Assembly (NCBI GenBank): GCA_004151065.3
Contig: NWUY0300009611.1
Coordinates: 26,334 to 45,489 of the forward strand
Direction: 5' to 3'
DNA from: Larix sibirica
Lineage: Eukaryota > Streptophyta > Pinopsida > Pinales > Pinaceae
DNA: 19,156 nucleotides
Below, piece after piece: positions 8,567 to 16,929 of the stretch. Position 1 is the stretch's first letter, and each line of letters starts with the position of its first letter. Under the pieces are notes generated by a model, which had not been told where the DNA came from, searched no databases, and worked only from the letters and a program-made list of their open reading frames with translations. The position numbers and the translations under genes are program-made.

Positions 8567-8651
8567 AACAATCATATTTTATTACTCTATTCCTCTTACA
8601 TGTTGATCATCTTGCTATTAACAATCATATTTTATTACTCTACTCCTCTTA
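8567..8651. repeat. 32-bp direct repeat, two copies
   Basis: The 32-base string beginning AACAATCATATTTTATTACT occurs at 8567-8598 and 8620-8651 with one substitution, separated by 21 bases. Confidence 0.85.
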
Positions 8652-9279
8652 TACGTTATTAATGTTGATAATAGTGTATATTGCAAAAGATAACCTCCTT
8701 AAGAAAAGGAGAAAATAATTTTTCACATTAAGCTTATACCTTAAAAAAATATATTAAATAATCAATAACATCTTTCTTTTTATAATAAAGAAGGTGAATA
8801 AAAATTTGCATGCTTTGCTTTTATCTTTTCATAAATTGATATTATCCTTTTTTTTGCTTAGAAATAATGGCAAGGTTAGGTCAACAATTTGTGAATGGAT
8901 TATACGTAGTTTATAAACAATTTAGGTCACTAACATAATACATGTCACATGTGCGATTTGAAATGAGATAAGGAGGGTAACAACTTTTCCTTAAAGCCAC
9001 TTAAGTTACACCTAATTGACAAGGGAAAATGATAACTATGAGAAAGTAATCCTCTATAACAAATCATCATCCTAAATTCTCATCTCTTTTCCATCATGTC
9101 CCTTAAACGAACCCATCTAGTTCCATTGACTTAGAAATGCAATCGTTAAACGAATGTAGAGGTTGGTGGGAAACCATCCATATTTTCCCTCAACTCTCTT
9201 ATTAGCATTTACTCTCACACATGATCATTTTCATGTTTTACACTTGTCATACTGTATTCTCCCTTTGGTTAACCACAAA
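8652..9279. other. AT-rich spacer
   Basis: Beyond the weak repeat match at 8958-9025 nothing identifiable is seen. Composition becomes somewhat less AT-rich from about 9040 rightwards. Confidence 0.45.
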
Positions 9280-9400
9280 CCAATGGGGAAATCAAGACAA
9301 AATCAACACGTGTAGGAAGAATTACAAACCTTGGATGAGAGATAGATGGTTTTAGGTGAGCATAAAAGCTAGGGAAGTTAGCTTTCACTCACTATATATT
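9280..9400 (+). promoter_or_regulatory. Promoter-like cluster: CCAAT, G-box, TATA
   Basis: In order on the plus strand are CCAAT (9280-9284), the palindromic G-box CACGTG within ACACGTGT (9307-9312) and ACTATATATT (9391-9400). Spacing resembles a plant pol II promoter, with a start expected about 30 bases after the TATA element. No convincing gene follows, only a GC-richer stretch with hairpins and a repeated frame. It could equally be the U3 part of a degenerate LTR. All three motifs are short and can arise by chance. Confidence 0.28.
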
Positions 9401-9666
9401 TGTTGCTTGTTGGATGTTTGAGAGCCAAAGTGTTATGCTTTAGGCTATTCCCAAAAGGCATACAACATATTAAACTCTTTTTTCCTATGTCGAAGAGCAC
9501 TAAAAGATAAGAATATCCCTAAAAGGTTGTTTTGTAGAGAAAGGGAATATCTTCCTTGTGTTGTATAGGTCAATGGAAGAGATATATCTTAGTGGAAGAG
9601 AGTGCCATGGTTAGATGAGATTCCTAGAGCACTCTGTAGTGAGCACAATGGTTAAGCCCTGAGAGA

Positions 9667-9738
9667 AAATGGGTTGGTCTGAGTTAGCTAGAAGCTCGTA
9701 GCTTGGTTCCTTCACCTAGGTGGCCTCATAACCCATTT
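9667..9738 (+). other. Nested inverted repeats, possible RNA hairpin
   Basis: AAATGGGTT (9667-9675) is perfectly complementary to AACCCATTT (9730-9738). Inside lie AGCTA/TAGCT (9686-9690, 9699-9703) and the palindrome ACCTAGGT (9715-9722). The 72-base span is tRNA-sized, but it has no T-loop or anticodon arm in the right place, so I do not call a tRNA. Confidence 0.4.
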
Positions 9739-9760
9739 GGGGGATGGCATTTACACTAGG

Positions 9761-9917
9761 TGCTTGCAGTTGGGTGGAAAGTTTTTGCTATGAAGCTAGT
9801 TTCTTGGACTATTTTCTATTAAAATATAAGTATGCTTGCAGTTGGGTGGAAATTTTTTCCTATGAAACTAGTTTCTTAGCTACTTTCATAAACTATTTTA
9901 TGTTAAAATATAAGCAT
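9761..9917 (+). repeat. Tandem duplication within an open frame
   Basis: TGCTTGCAGTTGGGTGGAAA starts at 9761, and TGCTTGCAGTTGGGTGGAAA recurs at 9833. The 72-base offset keeps the frame, so the plus-strand frame 9744-9947 (67 codons) contains ACSWVE followed later by a second ACSWVE, each leading to a LKYKY or LKYKH ending. The second unit has a 12-base insertion, also frame-neutral. Nothing else supports a protein: the frame is short and hydrophobic and has no known homolog that I recognise. Confidence 0.75.
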
Positions 9918-9947
9918 CTTGTCCTTGTTTATGAATCTGCAATTTAA

Positions 9948-10419
9948 TGTTATTTTATGTTTTGGAACTATATCTATTTTACATGATGTTTAAATTTGAT
10001 TATAAGCAATTGATCACCATAAGTTCTTGTTATTCCACACTTTTATATTACATTTTATTATTTTGCATCGTGCATGCATTTGATTTGTATTGGACCTCTA
10101 TCTTATCCTCATCCATGAGTAGAGCATTGGGTGAGGACATCAGATTTAAAAAAAAAATTGAAAACGAATAATCTAGAAAATTATAAATCATTAACTTTTC
10201 TTGAAATTATTTAGATATTTTATAATTAATGAAAATATTATTTAATTCACAAGCTCTTCATCCATTTCAATTAAAACTTCCATTAATACCTAAATTCTTA
10301 GCTATACATTTGTCGAAATCCCAGTTTGACATTGAAACTTACTCCAAATAAGTCTTATTCGACTAAGTTCAAAGTTTTTTTTAATATGATATTTTATTAA
10401 TAATATTAATATTATTAAT
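9948..10419. other. AT-rich spacer
   Basis: No supported gene. A 74-codon hydrophobic plus-strand frame at 9947-10171 starts on the last base of the previous frame's stop, but it has the composition of AT-rich noise. Confidence 0.45.
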
Positions 10420-10448
10420 ATTAATGTATTAGAGAACAATACATTAAT
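10420..10448. repeat. Perfect 11-bp inverted repeat, 7-base loop
   Basis: ATTAATGTATT (10420-10430), loop AGAGAAC (10431-10437), AATACATTAAT (10438-10448). It follows an AT-palindromic tract of alternating ATT/AAT. It could be a MITE centre or simply AT-rich sequence; no flanking terminal repeats were identified. Confidence 0.7.
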
Positions 10449-10924
10449 CACTATATATATTATATTTGTAACTTTGATTCCACAACTTGTAACGTAAAGT
10501 TATAACCGAATTGAAATGAAAAGGACTTTCACATAATATGAGGGTGAGGATGTATTTAGACCATAGTGTTCAAGCATCATTGTCATTGTAATACTTTAAG
10601 AGATCATTGTAAGGACATATCCCACATAGTCAAAAATTATTTAGATAAACACATTTTGTATAATTTTTTAAAATAATGTTAAAATTGAAATAAGAATAAA
10701 GGTAAAGGATGTAAAATATAATCATAAGTTTGATATAAACTTAAAAGCCCTTTTACATAATCGTATAAAAAGTTGTGTTTTATTAAAGTATTAGATTTAT
10801 TGGCTGTATTCAGACTTTACGTTAGATGCAAATTGTTTCACAGCTATGATGTAACTTTGATTTGATATGAATAACAAATTACGTAACAAGTTATTTTCTT
10901 ATTGTTTGAAAAAAAAATTAAATT
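10449..10924. other. AT-rich spacer
   Basis: No gene is seen. Short complementary strings around TAACTTT and AAAGTTA (near 10470-10510) and the recurrence of GTAACTTTGATT near 10850 hint at degraded repeats. Confidence 0.4.
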
Positions 10925-11292
10925 TATTAGTTATTAAAATTAATTAATTTAATGTATTAAATCTATTGGTTATTAAAATTAATCAATTTGATAATAAATT
11001 ATTTTTTAAAAAGTATTATGTTAACAAATAATAATAACTTATATATTTTTATTTTAACATGATTTACTACTTAATAGTATAATTTATAAATTATTTATAG
11101 CATATTTGTGGTTTATTGATGTGTTGATATTAGTTATTGAATTTATTGGTCATTAACATTAATCAATTTAATGATAAATTATTTTGAAAAGATATTAGTG
11201 TTATTGAATAATAATTATTTATACATTTTTATTTTAATATTAATTAATTTAATATTTTTAAGTATATTTATAGTTTATTTGTGTGTTGTTGA
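10925..11292. repeat. AT-rich degenerate tandem repeat
   Basis: The motif TATTRGTTATTAAAATTAAT starts at 10925 and 10964, and a diverged form at 11144. The last two units are about 180 bases apart and stay similar for about 150 bases, through a TAAATTATTTT, an AATAATAA block, a TTTTTATTTTAA block and TTTATTGATGTGTTG or TTTATTTGTGTGTTG. Very low complexity makes exact boundaries uncertain. Confidence 0.6.
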
Positions 11293-11299
11293 TGATGAT

Positions 11300-11537
11300 G
11301 ATGGTGGTGATGAATGTCTACTAAAACCAACTTTGGTTTACTGGAACTTAAAAAAATAAGGAATCATTTGGTTTTCTTTCGAATTTTGTTTTTGCACTTG
11401 AAAAGCTTTAAGAGAGCCGATCCTAGATCACCTTAGTTATGATTATTTAAAAGGTTAGGCAAGTCACTATTGTATCCAATATTTTGAAATTGTAGTCTAA
11501 TGTGGGTGTTTGCAAGACATTCTATAGAAAGTTATTT
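11300..11537 (+). repeat. Dispersed repeat, copy B
   Basis: This is the partner of 7975-8217 in the same orientation. It is headed by a GAT-rich microsatellite as copy A is. Its right end runs directly into the C-terminal remnant of the minus-strand non-LTR element at about 11522-11540, so that element's truncated end abuts or interrupts the repeat. Confidence 0.75.
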
Positions 11538-11937
11538 TCATATTCAACCCTCTTAGTATCACAAAGATGATAAATTATTTCATCCCACAATGTTTTAGAA
11601 ATTGTCCTGCACCTTGTTTCACTATGGAGCTCATGAGAGTTTGTTCTTATTTTAGCAATGTTGATTTTCTTCTTTATGCTAGTTAAAATAGAGAGATACT
11701 TTTGATCTTCTAGATTATGGTTGATCACCTCCTTATAGTATCTTAATTTTCTCAATTCTTTATTACACCGCAATTTGTCCTTAAATTTAGATGTAATAAT
11801 ATTTTTAATTTTATGATTATTCTATAGAGTAATTTAGCCAAGACTTCCTTGAGGGATTTTATTCTTATACCAGATCCAAAGGTTTGTTGATTTACAATTG
11901 TTTTCAAGTCCATAATAAGCTTTCCAGTACCCTTCAT
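11522..11937 (-). pseudogene. Non-LTR ORF C-terminus with internal deletion
   Basis: Minus-strand sequence near 11937-11850 still matches the post-palm region (KAYYGLENNCKS, read across a frame change). It then jumps near 11840 to a C-terminal stretch, KLRYYKEVINHNLEDQKYL, SIKKKINIAKIRTNSHEL and YHLCDTKRVE at 11773-11522. Roughly 100 or more codons normally lying between these parts are missing, so I infer an internal deletion. HLC is the start of a Cys/His motif common at the end of this ORF; the second half is lost where the sequence meets the dispersed repeat. Confidence 0.68.
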
Positions 11938-11989
11938 TTATCCTTTTCTCAATGCTATAGTTCCAATTAATATTATGATGAACATCAAT

Positions 11990-12850
11990 TTTGAGATATT
12001 TCTATGAAGTCACTTCCTCCAAATTGTTGTTGTCATATACAAAATAAGTGTAAGTGATTTTTTGGATTTGCTTATCATAAGCTTTGTTTTGTTAGTATTA
12101 ATAGTCATGCATGTACTAGAGAGAAACCCTTAATATTTTTTAAGTACTTGTCAATACCATAAGGACTTGTCACCATAAGAACAAGCATAAAATAGACTTG
12201 TATGATGACTATACCAGTTGGAGTAGTGCCGAAAAAACCTACTTAATCCAAACAACCCTCTAACTTGTCAATGTATATCCAAATAGGGTAGGTGATAGGG
12301 GGGAACCTTCCTTAACTCCTATATTACAATTAATTTCTTCTTACTAGCCCTCGGTGTCCCTAAACTTGACAATAATGTTATTGTACAACCTCATTGCAAT
12401 AGCTCTCAACTCGAACATAAATTTTATCTCTTCTAATCTATTACAAATGTTAGTTATGGGTAGTGTGTCAAATGCTTTTATGGAGTCAAAAAATAAACAT
12501 GGGAGATTGGATTTATTATTGTGGCACTCCAAAACAATGATTCTAAGCGCAACAAGGTGATGCACAGTTGAATGTTGGCTCATAAATTCAACTTGGCCTT
12601 TAAGCTCTTTTTGTGACTTTCTATCCATATATTGATATTATTTTTCATAATAATTCCATATAACTTGATTAAAAGAGGTCTAATCATAATGGTCCTATAA
12701 TTAGAGAGGTTTATTTTATCCTCTCTTTTAAAAATAGGAACAATGAGGCTTTGATTCTAGGGTTTATGGAAACCCAGTTTGACTACTAAATTGAAAATAG
12801 ACCCAATTTGTGGATGTGAGGGATGAGGATAGAGCCTCCAATTTTTAATA
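11990..12850 (-). pseudogene. Non-LTR reverse transcriptase core, degenerate
   Basis: The minus strand from about 12850 reads EILKIGGSILIPHIHKL, then after frame changes LSNYRTIMI and, in an open stretch at 12628-12344, GQVEFMSQHSTVHHLVALRI, CLFFDSIKAFDTL (first catalytic Asp kept) and ELRAIAMRLYNN. GVKEGSPLSPTLFG follows at 12321-12280, with Glu where Gln is usual. The Tyr-Ala-Asp-Asp motif expected near 12200-12170 is gone: the sequence reads FYA followed by Cys-Ser-Tyr in one frame. A Lys-Tyr-Leu motif comes after it near 12000. The enzyme would copy RNA into DNA at the target site; this copy is dead. Confidence 0.8.
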
Positions 12851-13079
12851 TTTCTACTTGTTAGCCTTTTATGTCCTTCACTTTCCCTTTTTGTGATCTA
12901 CTTAACCTAAAATTCTATGTACTCTTCTAAAGAAAAATATCTTACTTTGTAGAAAGCATTTGGATGTTTTCCATGGCATCAAGAGATTCATAAATATTTT
13001 CAAGGGAGGAATTATAGTCCCTCTAGGGAATCATATTGTTTTCTTTAGTTTTAGGAGTTAGAATCGACTCCATAATTTC

Positions 13080-13510
13080 TTAGGACCTAGCTTACAGAGG
13101 TGCAAAATCTTCTCTTGCTTCATATTTATATAGTACATTTTATCTCTTTAATTAGGGATTTGTACATATTTATCTTGAAGAATTTTGAGGACTTGTTAGA
13201 AGAATCTCTAATGTCTTTTCTATCAATTTTACACTCTTTATCATACCAAGGATTGGTCATTTTATTATCCTTTTTACATGACACCTCGATAAAGAACTTG
13301 TCAATGGAAGTAGAGAGGGTTGTGGTAAAATTATGAAAGAGGTCTTCAATATTGTCCTTATTTCATAGAAGATATAACTCATTATTTAAATCTTTTACAA
13401 AAATACTCACTTTATTTTTGTTGGAGATCAAGTGCCTTTGGTTATCAAATTTTATATATGAAGCTTTGTGAGTGATGATATAAAAGAATTTTCCATCTTT
13501 ATAGTAATAT
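13080..13510 (-). pseudogene. Non-LTR endonuclease tail and linker, degenerate
   Basis: On the minus strand a frame from about 13480 reads YIITHKASYIKFDNQ, the end of an APE endonuclease where the family has the Ser-Asp-His catalytic triplet; the Asp is lost. It continues with VKDLNNELYLL, a stop, then DNIEDLFHNFTTTLSTSI, MTNPWYDKECK and a Lys-rich helix-forming stretch, ending at stops near 13130. NPWYDKECK is a typical marker between endonuclease and RT. Only about the last tenth of the endonuclease remains, so it cannot nick DNA. Confidence 0.72.
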
Positions 13511-13855
13511 TAAGAAAGTGGAAGATGAAAAACATTTATTTATTTATTATTATAGTAATAAAGAAACCATTAACAACACAAAAAATATAGAGAAACATTA
13601 TTAAATACTCAATGAAACACAAAAAGAACCATTATTAAATACTCAATGAAACATGAAGGAATCTCCATATAAATTTCCAATAAATGTATCATTTGATGAG
13701 AGAAATTACTCTCGGTGCTCTACAACCCAGTATGGGGGAGATGTTGTCACGTACGTAACGCACATGATAACAACAAAAAATAGATAAACCTATTTGGGAG
13801 TATATGTCGACTCAATTTTAAATTTCACACAAAAGTTAAATAAATTAAAACCAAC
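13511..13855. repeat. Spacer with a perfect 24-bp direct repeat
   Basis: CATTATTAAATACTCAATGA and the next four bases occur at 13596-13619 and 13630-13653, 34 bases apart and identical. An 8-base palindrome ACGTACGT lies near 13751. No gene is seen. Confidence 0.7.
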
Positions 13856-14020
13856 ATAAATCCATCTTTAACCCAAATTTGTCAAGCACTTAGAGGGATC
13901 AAATTTCTTGGGGTGTAATTCTTTTATCCTAAACTTTTTACACATCAACAAAAAATTTTATACCTCAAGAAATTTGATCCCTTTCGACGCTTGATAGATC
14001 CAAGTTTAAGATAGATCTAT
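13856..14020. repeat. 59-bp inverted repeat with 47-base loop
   Basis: Arm 1 (13856-13914) reverse-complemented aligns without gaps to arm 2 (13962-14020): 44 of 59 positions agree, including the 17-bp perfect block CAAGAAATTTGATCCCT. Most mismatches are transitions, so several would still pair as G-U in RNA. Arm 2 is the first unit of the 90-bp tandem array. Confidence 0.75.
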
Positions 14021-14234
14021 ACTCATTTACTTGCATATGGCATTATGATCTTTCCTAAGAAATTTGATCTCTTTCAACACTTGATAGATCCAAATTTAAG
14101 ATAGATCTATACCCATTTACTTGCATATGGCATTATGATATTTCCTCAAAAATTTGATCCCTTTCGACACTTGATAGATCGAAATTGAAGATAAATCTAT
14201 ACCCATTTACTTGTATATGGCATTATGATCTTTC
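13965..14234 (+). repeat. 90-bp tandem repeat, three copies
   Basis: AAATTTGATCYCTTTCRACR recurs at 13970, 14060 and 14150 with an exact 90-base period, each unit ending CATTATGATMTTTC. There are no spacers, so it is a minisatellite and not a CRISPR array. Copies differ by only a few substitutions each. Confidence 0.9.
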
Positions 14235-14310
14235 ATAGATTTAAAAAAAAAACTTTATAATAAAATTAGATCTTTTATCATTATCTCGCTAGAAATGACC
14301 ACTCCTTAGT

Positions 14311-14438
14311 GACTTTGCTCATAAAGATTAAGGGAGGACCCGAATGTCTTTTAATTCGGATCCAATGGGATTGTAACTTTGCTCATAAAGATTGAGGGAG
14401 GACCCTATTGTCTTTTAATTCGGATCCAATGGGAGACC
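14311..14438 (+). repeat. 64-bp tandem duplication, two copies
   Basis: ACTTTGCTCATAAAGATT starts at 14312 and 14376, and TTTTAATTCGGATCCAATGG recurs near the end of each unit. The copies are nearly identical. Confidence 0.9.
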
Positions 14439-15094
14439 ATTTTCTCTTTGATAAGGTGTGATTGGTTCATAAAAAATTTAACATGTTATTGGTATATTAT
14501 ATATTTTTATTAATTAAAATTTTAAGATAACAATATATAATATTTAAATTATTAGTTAATGGATTCTCTTTTCTCATAAATTTTTATAATAAAAATAACG
14601 TAACTTGCATTCCTTCCTTTCCACCAAATAAGAAGAATAATAAAAAAACCCAATCAAACCAAAGATCTAAGTTCTTTTGAGATCATCACGGTGATATTCT
14701 AAGACACTCCCCCATAAGAAGGACAAAAGAACTATACAATTATTATATACTAAATTATATTTGCATCTTGTAATCCAACTTGTATGATTTTTATATACTG
14801 AAACAAAATGGTAGGTAAGAAGCATGCCCTCAATATATATATATGTGAGAGAGAGACAATGGCTTACCATAAAAAATGGTAGGTAAGAAGCATGCCCTCA
14901 ATATATATGTGAGAGAGAGACAATGGCTTACCATAAAAAATGGTAGGTAAGAAGCACGCCCTCAATATATATATTTATTTTGAGTTTTGAAAAATTAATA
15001 AGAATTATTTTTATTTTATTATATTTATTTCTAAATTAAGATTTATTAGTATTATTTTGTATTTTTTTTTCCTTGGAAAAAGTCGTAANTTGTG
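14439..15094. other. AT-rich spacer around the 14.8-kb array
   Basis: Outside the array nothing is identified. An ambiguous base lies at 15089, six bases beyond the stop of the minus-strand frame that follows. Confidence 0.45.
14805..14972 (+). repeat. 64-68-bp tandem repeat, 2.5 copies, with hairpin-forming units
   Basis: AAAATGGTAGGTAAGAAGCA starts at 14805 and 14873, and with one change at 14937. Each full unit holds a TA run of variable length and a GA run, then ends CTTACCAT, which is complementary to the start (ATGGTAGGTAAG, two extra bases). The TA-run length difference explains the 68 versus 64 spacing. The last copy is cut off in an AT tract. Confidence 0.88.
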
Positions 15095-15610
15095 TCAACA
15101 ATAGTTGTCTATTTCAAACTCAGAAAATTTCTTCTTATCAGTGTAATCATGATCTACATACTTGAGGTTTGAGACTTTGCCTAACATTTTACCTTCCTTT
15201 GTTACACCCTTTGGAATGGTTGGTGTCTCTAGAGTATACTTCGCATCCTTGATTAACCTGACTAGTCTTGCAGTCGACTTCCTTGGTGACACATATGGTC
15301 GCAGGACAAACAACAAACTAGACGTCGATGCCTCTGCGTCATGCCTTCCTTTCATGTATGCTTCAATATTCCTTGTTTGCACTGATTTTCTTGATGGCAT
15401 GGGAAACCTTCTTGGTACTACTGGTGTTATTGATGGTACTCCTGTGACTACTACCTCAAGATCCATTCGGCTCTGTGGTAACCCTAACTCCATGAAGTAT
15501 TTAACAATGTCTTCAAGTGAATTTCCAGGCATAATCAAGCACACTCGCTCATGAAAAACTAGCTCTCCAACTTCGTTCTTATCTCTACTCGTAATGAATT
15601 CAATCCCCAT
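15095..15610 (-). CDS. Intact 171-codon open frame, function unknown
   Basis: This is the longest uninterrupted frame in the window and has a plausible protein composition: evenly spread charged residues, a compact-looking first third (ELVFHERVCLIMPGNSLEDI, MELGLPQSRM), a Pro/Arg/Ser-rich middle (VPRRFPMPSRKS) and a Lys-rich end (YTDKKKFSEFEID). The frame is open a few codons upstream of the ATG at 15610 to a stop near 15625. The antisense frame at 15162-15554 has few charges and looks like a shadow. It lies on the same strand as, and 360 bases downstream of, the Ty3/gypsy integrase end, so it may be an extra ORF of that element, part of another element's gag, or a captured host fragment. I recognise no domain. 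Expression is not shown. Confidence 0.5.
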   Translation of the reverse strand: MGIEFITSRDKNEVGELVFHERVCLIMPGNSLEDIVKYFMELGLPQSRMDLEVVVTGVPSITPVVPRRFPMPSRKSVQTRNIEAYMKGRHDAEASTSSLLFVLRPYVSPRKSTARLVRLIKDAKYTLETPTIPKGVTKEGKMLGKVSNLKYVDHDYTDKKKFSEFEIDNYC

Positions 15611-15969
15611 ACCTTTACATATTTAAAGCCCGACCATCCTATCTTATTACTGCATTAATTTTTAATTTAGAGTATGTGACCAAATCTTCCCTTGGAATTT
15701 AACTACTTTGACATTTATTTCCTTTAATAATTGTGGATTCCTTTCACACACTACCACCCCGTATCTTATTTAATGTGATTCTTTCATACTTGGTAGACAT
15801 TTTTTTTCATTAATGCCCCACTTCAAGACTTCTGACTCTCTCTCTCTCTCTCTTGGGTGTACATGCTAACCAAAATGACTTCGACATTTTCCTACTTCTT
15901 TGTGCAAACTCTTTTTAGTATCCAATGCTCATTTCAACTACACTTACAACCTAGACATTGCAGTTGAGT
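15611..15969. other. Gap between integrase end and unknown frame
   Basis: This 359-base stretch should hold the 3' end of the gypsy element (polypurine tract and LTR start). Apart from the pyrimidine tract at 15836-15854 I see no gene. No LTR boundary could be confirmed because the partner LTR lies outside the window. Confidence 0.45.
15836..15854 (-). promoter_or_regulatory. Candidate polypurine tract of the gypsy element (or GA microsatellite)
   Basis: CT repeats on the plus strand read as a 19-base GA tract on the minus strand, about 115 bases after the integrase stop. A polypurine tract primes second-strand synthesis just before the 3' LTR. A second purine-rich candidate, GAAGTGGGG, follows at about 15817-15825. 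It may be only a microsatellite. Confidence 0.3.
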
Positions 15970-16539
15970 TTATGATTGAATAATGGAAGCGTGACTGTCC
16001 CTATAGAGTTTCAACTGACTCCCATTAGCTAGCCCATCCATGACTTCCCAATTTAACTTCTGTAATTTTATAACACCCCCATCTATGACATACTTCATCA
16101 CATAAATGCCTAACCAGTGAATTCTAAACTTACCAGGATGTTTGAGGAACTTATTGTCGTAGATAAGAACTAAATCTCCAACTCGAAATTTCTTTTGTTT
16201 TCTGTGGCTGTCATGTCGGGATGTTTCTCGTGCTTTTTGCACTTGCTGGTGAAAAATTGCAATGAATCTTCCTTCTTATAACTCCAATAACTATGAAAAC
16301 ATTTCCTCCAGTGCTCCAATATATGTTATTTCTGTAAATGCATCAATCCTCATGCTTGACACATTGTACTCCATAGGCACAATTGCTTCCTTACCATATT
16401 CCAACTTGAAAGGTGTCTGAAATGTCAACTTTTTACAAGTTGTTCTATAATCCCATAAGACCATTGGTATCCTCAAGTCCCATTCATCATGGTTCACATT
16501 ACATATCTTCGTTAGGGCATTCTCCAAAATTTTATTAAA
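15970..16539 (-). pseudogene. Ty3/gypsy integrase C-terminal part
   Basis: Two open stretches (16527-16291 and 16242-15970) read NALTKICNVNHDEWDLRIPM, TPFKLEYGKEAIVPMEY, then KARETSRHD, KFRVGDLVLIYDNKFLKHPG, FRIHWLGIYV and NGSQLKLYRD. This is the end of the core and the GPY/F-type DNA-binding module of plant gypsy integrases, where LGPY is usual and LGIY is seen here. About 16 codons between the two stretches are damaged. The stop at 15970 fits the normal end of pol in this family. Confidence 0.85.
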
Positions 16540-16929
16540 GTCTTGGACAGTCCCATTAGCTTGAGGGTGATATGGTGTACTTTTATTTATGGTAAATATG
16601 AAATTCTTCTGTTAGTGCTTCAAAATTCATGTTCAAAAATTGGGATCCCTAGTCACTTATTAAAATAATTGGACAACCAAAATGAGTAACCACATTCTTA
16701 AATAAAAACTTCGCAATAGTCACAGAGCTACAATCCCATACTGGTTGAGCCTCAACCCACCTAGTCAAGTAGTCTATCGTAGTGATAATATATCTGACTC
16801 CTGTTATCTTCACAAGTGGGTTAATAGGTCCATTAAAATCAATATCCCACTTATCAAATGATTATAAAGTTACCTAAGTCATTAATGGCATTTATACTCA
16901 TCTCGAAGGCTTCCCAACTCTTTGACATA
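16540..16929 (-). pseudogene. Ty3/gypsy integrase core, catalytic Glu lost
   Basis: The minus strand reads FDKWDIDFNGPINP (first catalytic Asp), YIITTIDYLTRWVEAQPV, THFGCPIILISD (second Asp), a TAG where Gln or Arg is usual, then GSQFL and EEFHIYHK. After a frame change it reads YHPQANGTVQDFNKIL. The third catalytic residue, Glu after NGTV in this family, is Gln here (codon at 16545-16543). The D,D-E triad is therefore broken and the enzyme cannot join cDNA to target DNA. Two or three stops and a frameshift near 16590 add to the damage. Confidence 0.85.

Larger units (their letters stand above)
11522..13510 (-). mobile_element. Non-LTR retrotransposon remnant of a second clade
   Basis: Read on the minus strand from 13510 down to 11522, the segment holds the end of an APE-type endonuclease, a linker, the reverse-transcriptase fingers and palm, the post-palm region, an internal deletion near 11840, and a C-terminal domain ending in a partial Cys motif. 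It has no RNase H and its RT differs from the L1-like copies elsewhere in the window, so it belongs to another clade (an RTE-like or similar plant LINE is my best guess). Both ends are truncated: endonuclease sequence is not seen beyond about 13510, and the C-terminus stops inside the dispersed repeat near 11530. Stops and frameshifts are frequent. Confidence 0.75.

Noticed and set aside
9667-9738. tRNA gene
   Set aside because: The size and outer stem are suggestive, but the stem is 9 bp, no T-loop GTTCRA box is in place and no anticodon arm can be drawn.
9947-10171. 74-codon frame overlapping the stop of the previous frame (TAATG)
   Set aside because: Translational coupling is not expected in a plant nuclear gene. 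The frame is hydrophobic AT-rich noise.
7975-11537. LTR retrotransposon bounded by the repeat pair
   Set aside because: No primer-binding site, coding domain or polypurine tract was found between the copies, and TG...CA ends are not clear. It is kept only as a question in the findings.
13100-13336. 78-codon plus-strand hydrophobic frame
   Set aside because: It is a shadow of the minus-strand linker carrying NPWYDKECK.
13965-14234. CRISPR-like regularly spaced repeat
   Set aside because: The units are directly adjacent with no unique spacers, and the context is a plant nuclear genome.
15162-15554. 130-codon plus-strand frame with hydrophobic content
   Set aside because: It is antisense to the longer minus-strand frame, is poor in charged residues and looks like a shadow of it.
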